A stretch of 64,000 bases of DNA from Progne subis subis (GCA_022316685.1 JAKJHU010000030.1:16696018-16760017); one strand, 5' to 3'; positions 33,345 to 46,529 are shown, numbered from the stretch's first letter. A program made the numbers and translations. Notes: a model not told the origin generated them from the sequence alone.

Positions 33345-36300
33345 GAGCCAGATCCAGACTCAGAACAGTTTGGCTTCCTGAAAACCAACAATGCTGGATC
33401 TTAAATCAATCTGGCTTGAGGGGAAGAAACCTGAGCAAATCTTCTCAAAGTCCAGTCTCTGAGGGAAAGAGTCATGGGTACACACCAGATTCACAGTTCT
33501 GCCTCCTTGTGCAAAACAATCTTAGAATGAGCACAGGTTCAAGAAAAGGATTGTTCTCAATGGTATAGAAATAATTCTATATATAGACAAGTACTGAGTG
33601 AGATGTTTTTCTTTCCTCAACAAGCCTGTTAATTACTGGTATTTTTTTGAGTCTGAGGTGTGTTAATAGCATGAAGGGGATATCCCTGATATGTGACAGA
33701 TTGATACTGTGATATTCCAGAGGGCAAGTAAAGTTTTAAAGTGGGATGTTCTCTCATGGAGATCCCAGCGGAGCTAGTTAATTTTTTTTCACCCATTTAA
33801 GTCACCACTGCAAAGGTTTTGCTGTGACAGGAGGAGGTAACTCACTCTGATTTCATGTTAATATTTGACTACATCACAGTCTGAGTGACCTATTAATTGA
33901 TCAGTTGCAAACTGCTGAAATGACAGGTTTGTATATGTGAGTGTAGAGAAACCAGGGAACCATATTCAGGTCAGGTCTTAAGGTTGTGCAAAGATCCACA
34001 GTGGTAGATTATCTGCAGACAATGTCTAGGGGAATTCTGTATGTTGCAGGCTGTGATAATTATCAGTCTTAGAAAAATGCCAGTTAATGTCTGAAATTCC
34101 TGGAGTCATGTAGTTTTCTACTGCAATGTACAAAACAATGTGATTTATTGCAGCTGTGCAATTTGGCCTTGCTAAAAATGAATACACGTTTCTAATGACC
34201 CTTATCTAGCTGGTTAAGTCTTTGTTCATTAAACGATGAACTGGAATTTTGGGGGAAACAAACTAGGTGAGAAGTTTAACTGTGCTGATGCCATAGAATG
34301 AAACTTAATAATGTGTAGCATCTTACAAACAAGCAATACAACCAATTGATTTGCATATGGAAAAATAAAACAAAACTATTATTTAAGCTAAATTGGTTGG
34401 ATAACAGCCAAGGGAAAGACATAGAAATAAAGGGAAAGACATAGAAATAAACACTAAAATGATATGGTAAGGTGAAATATCCAAAGATGCGAAAATGTGG
34501 TAAGAAACTATTAATTAATTCACTTAGAAGTGAAAACAAATGAGAGATCTTTAACAGTGTTGGGACTTGGCGCGAGCAAGATGCCAGATGAGAAGAGAAG
34601 GTGAGATAGTAAGGGTATGCCACCATCAGGGTGACAGATGATGGGATAATAATTTGTAGTTTAGTAGAGAAAACACAACCACATCTGAATATGCATTTGA
34701 ACTTGTGCCCTCTCTGTATTTTGGCCATGTACAGAACCGCAGTATTAGTGTACTGAGACTTGAGCAAGAGATTGCAGCATAGCCCTCCTAAAAGCAGCTT
34801 CATGTGTGGTGCAGGTGATGGATAAATAACCTGTCACTGAGTCAGGGTTGTTTTTTGGAAGATCTCTTCAAGGCTAGTGAGCAGGAAAGATTTTCCACTT
34901 GGATCGTGGAGGAAAGTCTGGGAAGCACTCCCAGTGGATTGGTAGAAGATAGCTGAGAATGAGCTTGCTCTTTAAAGACTCACACTGGCTATACAGAGAT
35001 TTGCTCTTTGATCAAGCCAGGTCTCCTAAATCAGCAAATTAAAACTGGCTGAACACACAGGAGGAGAGAAGCAAGAACTTGACTGAGGAATTTCAAAGGA
35101 AAAGGAAGATCTATGCCTTGACAAGGTTGTCCTTCCTTTCCGTCATGGGGCCTATTGATACACACTCCTCTCAATTACTGTGATAAATTGTTCCGGAATA
35201 AAAGTCTCTTCCATGTAAGGTGTTAGCACAGCTGTGCAAACACTTCATTTAAGAAAGGTGTATGTGTGTGTGTGTGAATATCCTTCCATGTTGAGAATGA
35301 CTGGATAAGACAACCTGTGTATGGATAGAAAATATTTACCCAGGCCTATTCCTGAGGTTGGTGGGAGTTTTGCTAACTTGGGAGGACAGAACCAGGTTTT
35401 GTGATCATTCCCTGGGGGTGGGACAGACAAAGGACAGTGGACTGAGTGGTGTTCTGGTAACGTGACACAATATTTTAATCAAGGGACTTAAATCATTCTA
35501 GGAAAGAAGGTACCTAGTGAAGGGTGGAGTGCCTCAGATAAATAAGCAACTGAAAGTTGGGATGTTCATCCGCTCCTTATCTGAACTGGCCAGATCTCTT
35601 TGTTGTGCAAAATGGGGCTGAAAACTTTAGAGGATAAGCTTCCTTCTGACATTTGATATTCTCTGCTGCTTCAGCTGCAGGCACGAAATCAGCTTCACAG
35701 CAGTGTCCATTTCTCTGCTCTTTGGTCTGGCCCTTTTCTTCACCTCACTTTTCACCATGTGCCAACTGCTACAGGGCACAGTCAGCAGCTAGCAGCTCTT
35801 GGTGGAACCAAATCCCTTCACATCCCAGCATCTTCCCTTCTAATTCTGAGTGGGATCAATGCCTTGTAAGTCAATGACAGAAAATTTAAGCAATATTATT
35901 TTTGTGGGTGTAAGGAATTGCATCTAAACACACAGAATTTTTAAGATGCTGAGGGAAGAGAAGCAGGATGAGTTCAGTTCTGTCCTAGAACTGCTGCATC
36001 ACTGTGACACAACTTTTCTGTGTACTTCAGATTTCTAAAAGCATTTTCTTTCTACTAAACTTAGATGTAGCATTACTAGTAAGCAAAGTATGTAGTTTAG
36101 CATTAGCTAATACAAATTTTTTAGGCTAATCTCAGTTTCATTCTGTAGGTATCAGCTGCAGAACTGATATTCTGGGCCAGGTTTTCTCTGGTTCCAGGAT
36201 ATTTAATAAACAGGTCTGGATATGCAATCCTGTTCTGAAGTGTAAAAGTTAGGGTTTTTACATGTATATATGGGTGATTTATGGGATTAAACAGTTCTTA

Positions 36301-38094
36301 GAGGATTAAATGAGATAGCCTGAAGCAAGAAATGGAAGTTCAGTTAAGACAGAAATAAAAATATGGCCCTGGAAGATGTCCAGATGAAATTTATTTGAAG
36401 AATAAATTTTCAGCATTTTCAGAAGGGTCACCAGTGCCACTTTTTCAATGAAAAGTCAGCTAAAATATTTTGATCTTCAGTGGCTGAAAACTGAGCTTTG
36501 CTAGCAAGTGTACGGTCGACAAAATTCCTCTGTTAGGATGGAAACTTTTTGTCTGTTAGAGTTTGCACTTTCTGATGAAGGGTCATGATCTTCTGTAGAA
36601 GGCTGATTCCTTTTATAAAAGTAGGCTGTTTACCTGAAAATGTATTTTTGTTTTAAAAAGGTTTGATGCAGCCAAGGTCAAGGTCTGCTATAAGATTTCA
36701 TCCTTCCTTGAGTTTGACTCCTTGCAGCAGTGTGTTTCTGGGTTTCCAAAAGGAGCAAAACCTGCAGGGCCACTTTTTATGGGTGTTTGGAGAGGGGTTT
36801 ACTTAGCTCTCTACACTATCAAATGACTCAAGGAATCATCATATATCAGATTAGATCAGCCCAAAAGTAACAGCCAGGAAACTGCTGATAGCTTTTTTGG
36901 AGTTCCATGAAAGTTTACATAATTGTCATTGCATGTCATTTGGTTTAGCAGCTGCAGGAAGATCCTGCTCTCTAATAGACAGAGAAAATTGATTAATAAA
37001 ATGCATCTACAGCCACCACAGTTTATTCTCTATGCAGAGATCTGTGTACCCAGGTCTGGAGTCCTCCTCCTGAAGATACAATTCACTCATTCATTTACTT
37101 TAAGACCATATCTTGTCTGAAATATTGTGGTAAATAATTTAAAGACCCCAAAATTGATTAGGCCACATGTACACGTTCATAGGATTAACATTTCAGAGTG
37201 AGCCCAATTAAATCCCTGGCAAAATTCAGTTTGGTTTTTGTATGATGTAGGTCTAGAGGGGATGGGAAGGTCACCAAGTACAGGCCTTCTGCTCAAATCA
37301 CAAATTTCCACAACTTACTAGGAGAAATCTCATAGCTTTTGTAATATTGTCAGAAACTTGATGGTTAGAGAACCTTTATTCTCCCTTAAGGGTATTCACA
37401 AGCAGCCTGCTTCTTTTATTGAGCCAACAATCATCTCATTGCTTGAGTAATTTTTCCATGGAGTTTATCAGTGTGTGATATTTAGATACAGCAAACACAT
37501 TCTGGGTCAGCCTCTGTCCAGTGAAGATAAACAAAACTTGTACACCTTGTCTCCTCTCATTAAATGGGCTCTCTGTCTCTCTACTCAGTTCATAGCTTCC
37601 TCTGTACCTATTTTCCCTTGTAAATTCAGCTTTTTTTTTGCAAAGGGATGGCCAGAATCACAGGGGAAGTGTTTTTCCAGGGCTGTGCACTTCCCCATTG
37701 GCCTTATCTGACAAACTCCTTTAAGCACAGGTTGCTAATGTGCCTGAGCTGTTTCCAAGAGCTAACTTTGGGGGTGGATGCATCCCAGAGGCAGGCTCTG
37801 ACTCTTCCTTCCCAGGCAGGGCCTGGGATACTTCAGTGAATGTCTTCATTTTATGGCTTTTTAGAAGTGAGAGGCAGGATCTCAAAGGCCATGACCCTAG
37901 GGGAAAGGAGTGCCCTATCTCCTGCCCGTGACTGGCTCAGGGTGGTGGTGCTTGCAAAACTCAGTTTTTATGGGGCTTTTGTGACATGATGGGAGACAGG
38001 CTGGGTGGGTGGAGGGTGCAGGTACAGTCCTGGGCTGTCGTGGTCTCTGTGTACCCACTGAAGAGCAGGACCCTGAAATAAATCACCTGGGCCC
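33340..38094. other. unique sequence, no gene seen
   Basis: 4.7 kb with no recognised repeat family apart from a 20-bp tandem duplication at 34411. An ATG-started frame of 175 codons lies on the minus strand (34276-34803) and encodes a phenylalanine/leucine/serine-rich, hydrophobic string without family resemblance. A short GT run lies at 35261-35275. Confidence 0.5.
34411..34450. repeat. exact 20-bp tandem duplication
   Basis: AGGGAAAGACATAGAAATAA is present twice in direct succession (34411-34430, 34431-34450) with no mismatch, which implies a recent event. The unit is not a multiple of three, so it would shift the frame of the minus-strand open frame around it. Confidence 0.97.
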
Positions 38095-38138
38095 CAGCAA
38101 AGTCAGTGTGGATATTTACACCAGCCAATGATCTGGCC
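38095..38138. mobile_element. half copy of the 'gggccagatc' palindromic relic
   Basis: The bases 'gatatttacaccagccaatg' followed by 'atctggcc' match the right half of the 88-bp element at 25073 and, better, the remembered family text 'gctgatttacaccagctg' and 'aggatctggccc'. The left half is missing or too diverged. The two copies are 13 kb apart. Confidence 0.55.
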
Positions 38139-38563
38139 TCTGGGCTTAAGGTTATTCTGCAGAAATAATGCATTTTCCTTTTTCTTCTGGAATTTTAGTG
38201 GAATTTGTGCACAAAGAAGAATGATAGTGTAACTTCAAATAAATATTTCTAACATTTTTTCTCTTTTTTTTCCCCACCTGTCCCCTTGCCTCAGCCCTCT
38301 GTATTAGACAGAAACAAGAGAGTCACTGGGGTGTTTGACTCCTTGCCTTGGTCTGCTGTGTCCAGGCTGGCCCAGGGCTACCACAACAGGGCTGGTGGTT
38401 GTATGCCCACCACATCCCACCAGTCCCAAATCTCCTGGCTGAAGCTGTTGTGTCCTTTGCAGTCCTGCACTCCCAGACTAGGCTGGCAATGTGTGAAGTA
38501 CACGAAAATACCCTCTCTGTTCAGCCAAGCAATGCAAGCAATATAACATGTCCCAAGCTTTTG
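38139..38563. other. unique sequence upstream of an AATAAA-poly(A) tract
   Basis: This contains a GC-richer part (38280-38500) with overlapping open frames on both strands, none recognised. It is immediately upstream of the poly(A) feature at 38564 and could be the body of an old retrocopy. Confidence 0.4.
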
Positions 38564-38601
38564 AATAAAACCTTTTAGGCAGCACAAAAAAAAAAAAAAA
38601 A
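38564..38601 (+). pseudogene. AATAAA plus genomic poly(A): possible retrocopy 3' end
   Basis: A canonical polyadenylation signal, AATAAA (38564-38569), lies 16 bases before an uninterrupted run of 16 A (38586-38601). A genomic A tail at the normal cleavage distance is the hallmark of a reverse-transcribed, reinserted mRNA. I cannot identify the parent transcript from the preceding 300 bases, and no clear target-site duplication is visible. Processed copies are uncommon in birds because CR1 does not efficiently mobilise polyadenylated mRNA. The alternative is a chance A run beside a chance AATAAA in AT-rich DNA. Confidence 0.35.
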
Positions 38602-40497
38602 GGCTATGTAGTTAAACTTTCTGATATTCCCTTAATGTCTCAACATCTTCTGAATTTTCCAAAGGTATAAATAATAATTAAAAAAATATAAATCTTCAAA
38701 ACTATCTGCTTGCAGCAGATTCAGTTTATTTAAGACATACAGTAAAAGATTCATGAGCTGCACGGTTTAGGTATATTCTACAAGCCTGTGGGAGTGCACA
38801 TTACATTGGTAATCAAAATACAGCCTTCTTTCAAATTAATTTTAAAGGAAATGAAGTAATTATTCAAAATCACATACTACAAGTATGTGAGTATGTATAA
38901 TTAAAATTTATTTATATATATTTCTCACTGGAAGGATTCTGCACTGGCAGTGGAGGCAGTTGTAAAGTGTGCTCAGAAATCACTCTTGATAAGATTCTCA
39001 ATCACTGCAGAGTTAGACAACACATCCAATTATTTAGTGTGTTTGGGTTGGGCCCATTCTTTTACTTCCATATACTGCTAAGGTTTCCAGTTATGAAAGG
39101 CAGTCATTAGTAAATGTCCATGAACAATTTTCCTTCATGGAAACAGAAGAAAAATCGGTCAGAATAAAACAGTTTAACATCCCGAGTCAAATTTAAGGAA
39201 TTAAGCAGAAATTCCTTTAAATATTGCAACATTTTTTTTCTAGGAGTTATCTATTGCAAACATTTTGACTTTTCAGTTGAATGTGGTGTTTCCGTTTAGA
39301 AATTAACCCTGAAAAGAACTCTGAAATGGGGGAGATAATGCCAAAAAATATTTCAGTTTAAATAAAGTTTTTGTGATTAATGCAGAGAAATTCTTTTCAG
39401 AGAGGTTTGGATTTTTTTTCCTTTTGGATTGATCAAAATACAAAATATTGTAACCAATTCTCTGGAAAAGGTAAAAAATGCCCAAGTTCAATGACTAATA
39501 CTTCCTTGAGTAAAAAATCTGGAAGATGAAACTTCAAAGTTTTCCTTGTTATTAGACACAGTGTACTCTCATGTTACTCCCAAAGCAGTTTAACAGATGT
39601 ACAAAAATATTTGAGCAGTTCATGTGAAAAATTCAAATTATGAATGCAATAAGGCATAGATATTTTTTGCATGTACATTAGTCTGTATATTCACATTGTA
39701 GCTGGATATGTGTGTGATGAGGATTAATCTGTGGATGTATTTTATCATATTTTTGCATGGAGGAAATTTGTGCCTTAGTTTGGACATAATTTCCCCATAT
39801 ATTTGCATATGGAGGGATAGTTTATTTTATTTGATTGTTTCACAATTGTTTCTGATTTTTCGCATAGTCGTGGAACTGTTCGTTTTCTTATTTCCTCAGG
39901 CTTCTCATGGTGGGGGCCTATTCAAAATTCAGGTGATTTCATCTTTCCTAGTTGTTTCTGCTGTCTGATGGCTTGATGAAGTATGTCTAAAAGCAAACTA
40001 TTGCCCCAGTGTTTCCTGTCTCTGTGAATGTGCTACGGATAAGCGCCAAAACCCAGCTCTTCACACTTTGTGGAGGGGGTAACATAATGAGAGATGAGCC
40101 ATAAAATTGCACAACTGCCCTGGAAGGAGCTGGGAGTTGGTTTGCTTTGATGCCAGAGGGGCCCAGGTACCGTCACCCTGAGTGCTCTCAGGGGAACGTG
40201 CCTGCAGCGAGGTGTTGGTAACAGAGTCTGGCCTGTGTCTGAACACACAGAGAACACAGGACTCAAAGGTCATTTATTTGTGCATGCAAGGCCCCGCTGT
40301 CCTTTCCTTGTCCTGATGTGAACCTCTGATTACTGTGTCGCGTGCTTTGAAGCTGATTAACTTCTCCAGCCCCCCTGTGCCCATGTCCATGCAGGTATGT
40401 GTGTGGGAGCACTGCTCCTGCAGTCAGCCTGGCTCATGCGTTTGGGGACTCGTAGGTTTGTGTAACAGCATCTCAGACTCGGATGGCGGGATATTGT
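38602..40497. other. unique AT-rich sequence, no gene seen
   Basis: This includes a strongly AT-rich part (38810-38930) with TAATTATT-type cores. There is no recognised repeat or coding segment. Confidence 0.5.
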
Positions 40498-40581
40498 GGT
40501 GTCCCTGCTCACAGAAGAGGGGTTGGAACCTGGTGGTATTTAGGTCCTTTTGACCCCAAACCATCCTATGATTCTATGATA
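40498..40581 (+). mobile_element. CR1 LINE, short 3' end (sense)
   Basis: It ends in 'ccatcctatgattctatgat' (40561-40580), the sense CR1 octamer tail. It is preceded by 'ggggttggaacctgg' and 'taggtccttttgacccc', which match the last 80 bases of CR1 ('ggggttggaactaga', 'aaggtcccttccaaccc'). This is a very short 5'-truncated copy. Confidence 0.88.
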
Positions 40582-42060
40582 TTTAAAGAGCTACTGCAAG
40601 AAAACATCTTAGTTGATGCAGGGAAAGGAAAGACCTTCTTATAAGCACCTGAATATTCTTGCTTTGGGAGCTCTGGCATCTCCTAATTCCTCAGTGATGG
40701 GAGGAGAGGTAGGTCCTTCCCCCAGGACAAGAAGAGAGGTTTCCTCCCTGCCCTACTTCAGGTGGCAGCCAGGGTGGGGACAGGCATGTCCCACACCCAG
40801 CCCCTTCCCCTGCCTCCAATAACTCCATCCCATTAGGGCTTCCCCAGTCTGCTTTGTAGATCTAAGAGCAACTGTGCTTTAGCTTACAGCCCTGTGAGAA
40901 TATTGGCTCACTGTGCAATCCCCAGAGAAAGACAAAGGCAGGCTGTGTCTCAGGAAAGCCTGGCTCCTGGCTGTGCTCCTCCTCTGCCTACATGAGAAAG
41001 CTTTAGCCTCTTGTTAGCTAATGCTGCCTGCAAACTGCACAGGCTGAGCTGTGCCAGCTGCTGCCCCAAAGGAGCAGCCTGAGCCTTTATTCCTCTTTCT
41101 GCTCACCTATCCTGTAAAACTTTTGCTTTTGAGATCAGAAACTCAGTGACCTTGGCAGAGAGGGAAGTGGAAAATGGGTTTAGCTGGAAGATATTACTCA
41201 AAAACACTGCTCAGGGCTCAGATATCTTCCCCTGGGGATTACAGAGTGAGCAATGCTAAAATCAGTGTGTCAAGATGTCACGAAGCATGCACTAGAAGAA
41301 ACTTTACACAGTGCAATGAGAGTGCTGCAGTTGGAACTCCAAGCGTAAAGAAATGTTCCAATTCAATCAATGTCCCTTCTGTTATCCTGCTGCCTGCTCC
41401 CCCATTCAGCAGGAAGCCTGTTTCATTCCTTTTACTGCTGCCATGCTCTTTACTGCTTTCCTCTCCATGAGCATCTATCACAGAGCCATTCCCATCCTCT
41501 GGCTCCGATGCTAACAGGCACCTGTCACCAGGCGGGCTCTTGATGACACTCCATCGATCACGCAGAAGGAAATGGTTATTGAGTGGGTGGCAATCAACCT
41601 TTTACCCCTCCCTGGAGCCAGAGTGCATCAGTGCTTCCCAGCATTAGGCAGGAGCCTCCTAGAAAGAATTTTTTGCACACACATTTCCTCACATATAAAA
41701 GCCGCTGTGCTGGTGCTAAGTCACTGGGCTCAAAGGACACAGCTGTGATTTCTTGCTAAGTTTCACTTTGAACTTAGTGCCAAAGGAAAGTAGAAAAAAG
41801 ATGGTGCTGTTGATCAGCATCTTCTGCCAGGATCTGCTTTCCAACTTGAACCTGCTACTGAGATCAGGGGAAAAAGTCATGCTGATACTCAAGGTTTCTA
41901 TCATCCCTCTCCACATACATCTAAACTGAGGTATACTGCAGAGACACATTAGCCAGCATTACTGCCAGCATTATGGGAGGGAAGAAGCCCAAATGCAGAT
42001 GTTCTGTGGGAAAGAAATAATTAGGATTAAATCTGAGTTGATAATATATACTGGTATAAC
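40582..42060. other. unique sequence, no gene seen
   Basis: Mixed composition. Open frames are at most 98 codons, with no recognisable protein. Confidence 0.5.
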
Positions 42061-42076
42061 CCCAGCATTTGCTGGG

Positions 42077-42118
<42 letters not shown>
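42061..42118. repeat. perfect hairpin followed by 42-base A run
   Basis: CCCAGCATTTGCTGGG (42061-42076) is a perfect 7-bp stem with a 2-base loop. A run of 42 A follows directly (42077-42118). There is no upstream AATAAA at a usable distance, so a retrocopy is less likely here than at 38.6 kb. Confidence 0.9.
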
Positions 42119-42120
<2 letters not shown>

Positions 42121-45100
42121 AAAGATTTTTCAGTCTGGAAGAAGAGAAAGAGCATTTAGAGGAGACAAATCCTCTGGTTTCCTTACTGGAGTAGGGAGCA
42201 AACCACAGCCCATATGTCTTGATCCTTAGTGGCATTTGGGTAGCTATTTCCTTTAATTCCTGTGAGTGTTAGCAGATAATTGCACTAGAAGAGGTAGATT
42301 TCAGCCAACAGGACTCAGAAGGACTCAGGGGGCTGCAGGGCTGGCAGGCACAAGACATCTGATTCTGGGCTGCACACACATAGCACTTCACATCTACCCA
42401 CACATTCACTTCTGAATGGTTTTGCAGACATTTTTAAATGATCTAATGAGTTTTCTAATTTGTTTCTAATCAAGTCCTGCCTTCATTTGATACTGTGTGG
42501 CATATGGGATGATGCACACCTCACTTTTTAAGGCCACAGACCTGGATCCAGTGAAGTTTTTCTGCATCACAGGACTGTGATTTCTAACTAGTGCTGGCAA
42601 ACCAGATGACCAATGAGGCCACAGTGCTCAGCAGCACCATCTCCTCATGGCTGGTCTGCTGCATATGGGGAGGTCCTGAAACAAAGTGTGGCATCTCACT
42701 TCAAAATGCCATGTTAGAAACTGGTGGTTACATGCTGGTTGATAATCAGCTGCAATGTCCCAGCTGTCTGGGCAGGGAGAACAGCTGGCTGTGTCACTTC
42801 AGGTGCTGGACAGTGTGGAGCCACTCCCACTTGTTAGAGCTTGAGGTCCTGCAGCGTAGCAGGATTTGACAATCTCATCCTATGGCCTAACTCTAGAGAA
42901 ATCCTCAGCTTCTATGTCCATCACCTTTGCTGTGTGTGACACTTTATTTTGTCTCAGTTGCGTTTATTTGCACTTTTCCCACTGGCTTTGATTTGTGTCG
43001 TCTACTGGGGCAGCTGGGAAGTGTGTGGGTGTTGCATTTGGATTTAGTACTGCTACCAGTGAGAGCATGGCAATAAGTCAAAATGAGTGATTTGTTTGAT
43101 GAAGCTCCCCTGTTCACAAACGGTTCATGAACATAGTGCAAAATTCCCTGATGTGGCCATTAACAAATGCGATTTGCGAATTTCTTTTAGCAAGTAACTC
43201 TTGATCCCCAGGGGAATCATTCAAATTATCATTCATGTTAGTATTGCAAACATGATTTGTGCAGAAACATGTGTAACCTATCAAAATATGTAACTAACTA
43301 AATGACTCAAAGTGTTTGAATTTCAACCAAGTACTATAGCTGATTTCAGAAAAAGCTTTTGGAGCAGTGTTGGTAACCTGAATGGTTGCTTGCTCTGAAG
43401 AAAGGAACTGTGGCAGATAAATAATCCTTAGGTAATCCGTAATTGGTGTCTTCTCCATCCCTGAGCAAGCACCTGGTGCCCTTGGACTGGTCCCGCTCAG
43501 AGGATGGGGGTTCAGTAGCATCAGCAGCCACAAGCAGCAGCTTTGTTTTTGTACCACATGTGGATGGAGATCAGCAGCAGAGTGTAAGGAAGCAGGGGTT
43601 GGTTAAATTTCTGTGGTTCTTGTTGGAAGAGGAAATAATGTCCTGCTCCTTATTTCTAGAAGAAAGACTCTAATAGGTCACCTTTAACACAACACAGCTA
43701 AAACTCCTTACTGTGTTTTTTTCAGGAATCAGGTGAACAAAAAAATTTTAGTCCCTTTGCGAGAGGAGGGAAGCGTCTGTATCAGCCAAACTGGTGTTTG
43801 TGGCCAGGGGCCGTGGCAGCTTACCTGACTTATCAGACTAAAGTCCACATCACTTCTGAAAATTTTCTCCCCTCTCCCTGAGTTCCTGTGGGAATGTTGC
43901 TGGAATGAATGGAGTTTTTTTGCATCTACCCACACCTATAGATAAGCATTCTTTAAATTATTGCAAAATAGTTGTTAGAAGTGATGGCAAAATATCAGGA
44001 TTCACTATTTCCTCAATTTGCAAATTCTGGCAACTTTTTTTTCCTCGAACAAGGAATAAGTAGGATCACAAAGGTATTCTCTATCAAAAGGCTTTTAGGC
44101 TGCTTGGCTTTTAGGCAGCTTCCGATCCAGATCTACTGTAGATATCTCCTTTTGGCTACTATTGGATGCTCCCTGCAGCGTGCAATAAACATTCACTTCA
44201 TATCACACATCTCACCCTGACAAGCAAATCCCTTGCATATCAATGTGGCCCTGTGAAGAGATTTTTGCTTTTTTACATTCCTTCCACTCCCAGCTGTTAA
44301 TTTGCACTGACTAGATAGCAGGGGGTCCCACTCTGCCCCAGAGACATGCTTGCGACTTTCACCGACTTTAATAGGATTTGCATGAACATACACGGAGTCA
44401 GTTCCTCAGCAGAATTCAGAGGAGCTGGCTAGAAATTTCAAAGTCATCAAGGATTTTAAACAGACAGTTTTTCTTACCTTTAATGGGAACAAAGTGTTCA
44501 AAGCTCAGGTAATCGTTAAAAACCATGGAGTTCATAATAAGGAACTAGGTTTAGTCTTACTGTCTCATATAATTTACTGCCCGCATCAAGAAAACAAAAC
44601 AAAAAAAAATGCAGGTAAAAATTGGTCTTTCACTTACAGAGATTTTATCTGAAGTGAATTGCAAAATGTTCATATGTTTGGTTACTGCAAGTGTGAATTA
44701 CTTCTACAAATATTTTGACTGATCTGCAGAGGACTGAAAATACTATTCCCTGCCACAATTGTTTGTAGAAAATGATTTATATGCGCTACTGATAACTCCT
44801 ATTTCAGATTAAAACTGAACTACTTTACATTAAAAGTGGAGGAGAAGACTAAACTGTGCAGGAAACATGCAAGGATATTATGTATATGTACGGCATTCTG
44901 CCTCTGATTTCTTTTATCCACTTGAGGCATAATCAGCAGTTATTAAAGTTATTTTAATACACAATGGAACTGACAAAGGCATCTAAACAGTTGGATATTC
45001 AATTCCCACAACTTTCAGAGAATACATGTGCTAAGAATACACTCAAGGAATGGGTTGGGATTTGAGAATATTTTAGGCCCCAATTCATTCCAGAAAGAGG

Positions 45101-45239
45101 AAAACACTTACATGTTTTTTAAAAGTCCATTTTTCAAAGATAGCATTTGGTATCTCTGGTACTTCAGTTTGGGTTTGTCTGTCCCTCTAGAACAGCATGG
45201 TGCTTCTGATGGAGCTAATACAGGCAGTGCAGAAGAACA
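42119..45239. other. unique sequence, no gene seen
   Basis: 3.1 kb with no recognised repeat family other than the 16-bp tandem duplication at 44090. Open frames are at most 92 codons. Confidence 0.5.
44090..44121. repeat. 16-bp tandem duplication
   Basis: GGCTTTTAGGCTGCTT (44090-44105) is followed directly by GGCTTTTAGGCAGCTT (44106-44121), with one mismatch. Confidence 0.95.
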
Positions 45240-45690
45240 TGATTAACTATTTGTTTTTTAAATATTAACTAAGTCTTCACTGATCCAATTAAAATTTATC
45301 AAATTAAGCAAATTGCTTGGGAATTGAAAAGAAAAAACCAAACCCTTTACTTAATTATTTAGCCAATATTTACTGGGTATGAGTGTATTATTAACACAGC
45401 AAAGGAGGCTATTAATTATTATTCACAGCATTTCTAATAAAAAAAAGATGGCATCTGCTATTTCTGTAAAAGAACTATTGTCACTAATAATCCATTCTAC
45501 ATTGTAAATGTGATATAATAAAATGGATGTGTCATTTTCTCTGTTCTGCACTGACATGTGCTATATGGGGGGCTGTGTCAAAAGGCTTTTTGTTGGTGAC
45601 CTTTAATCAGCTAGTATCCAATTATGCAGAAGTCTAATGGCATATTTGTATATCTGCAATGTATTTTCCACCAGACAACTGTGCTTTAGT
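45240..45690. promoter_or_regulatory. candidate AT-rich enhancer block
   Basis: Unique sequence crowded with homeodomain-type cores: CCAATTAAAA (45285), TTAATTATTTAG (45351), CTATTAATTATTATTC (45409) and CTAATAATCC (45485), then GACCTTTAATCAGC near 45599. It has almost no open frame and no repeat signature. It sits about 840 bases from the old LINE at 46530. Conservation could not be checked, so the regulatory call is inference. Confidence 0.35.
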
Positions 45691-46529
45691 ATCACCTTCC
45701 TTTTACTCATACTAGCATAAGAGAGGCAGCAAAACTAGAAATGAAAAAATCAACCAGGATGCTATTTCCCTTGCTAAATGAAAAAAAAAATTAATGTGCC
45801 ATTTATTGGATACTGTACATGTACAACCTATTTATTAAGGCAGAGGAAGTGAGAGAAAAGATATTCTGTGGTAAAGATTATTGAACTGGTGTTGTTAAGG
45901 TCAGCCTTCAATTTTCTGCTTGATTTTAGATGCCCCCTGTGAACTTTGGTTAATCATCCATGACCTGTGTCCCTGAAATCCACAGTGTGTCATGAAGAGA
46001 AAAGATGGACAAAAGGAACATTTTGAAACCTTTTAGGCTATCTGTCTATTCAGTATTAGGATCACCTCTACCTAAACAACCTCTGGCAAATGTCTGCCAA
46101 ATTAAATTTTTAATGTTGGATTTCTTACTACAATTAAAATCCATGTGTTTCATCCCACCCTGAGCGTATAAGAAGAGCTTATTATTTTTTTCTGTCAAAC
46201 ACTTCATGAATGTTTTCACGTTTCCTCTCAGACTTGCCCTATTCCAAGGGAATCCCAGCTCTTTCCTCCCGGAAAATGTTTCTCCACATTGCATTCTTGC
46301 TGCCATGTCAATCCTTCCTGAAGCTGGATGCAGCCTTGCAGGTCTGAGTAGGGCAGGAGGACCTTTTAGAGGACTTACAGGTGACATTTTTACTTGTACA
46401 CACCAGCGTCATATTTATCTTTATAAAAACAATGTAACATTGTCGATTTATATCCAGTTTGTGATTCCCTAATCACTTTCTTTATCTCTAGAACAGTTCT
46501 TTGTCCTGTATTTGAACCAATTGTTCTCA

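Noticed and set aside
36170..36200. 'ctgggccagg', resembling the palindromic element end
   Set aside because: No matching second arm or interior block is present.
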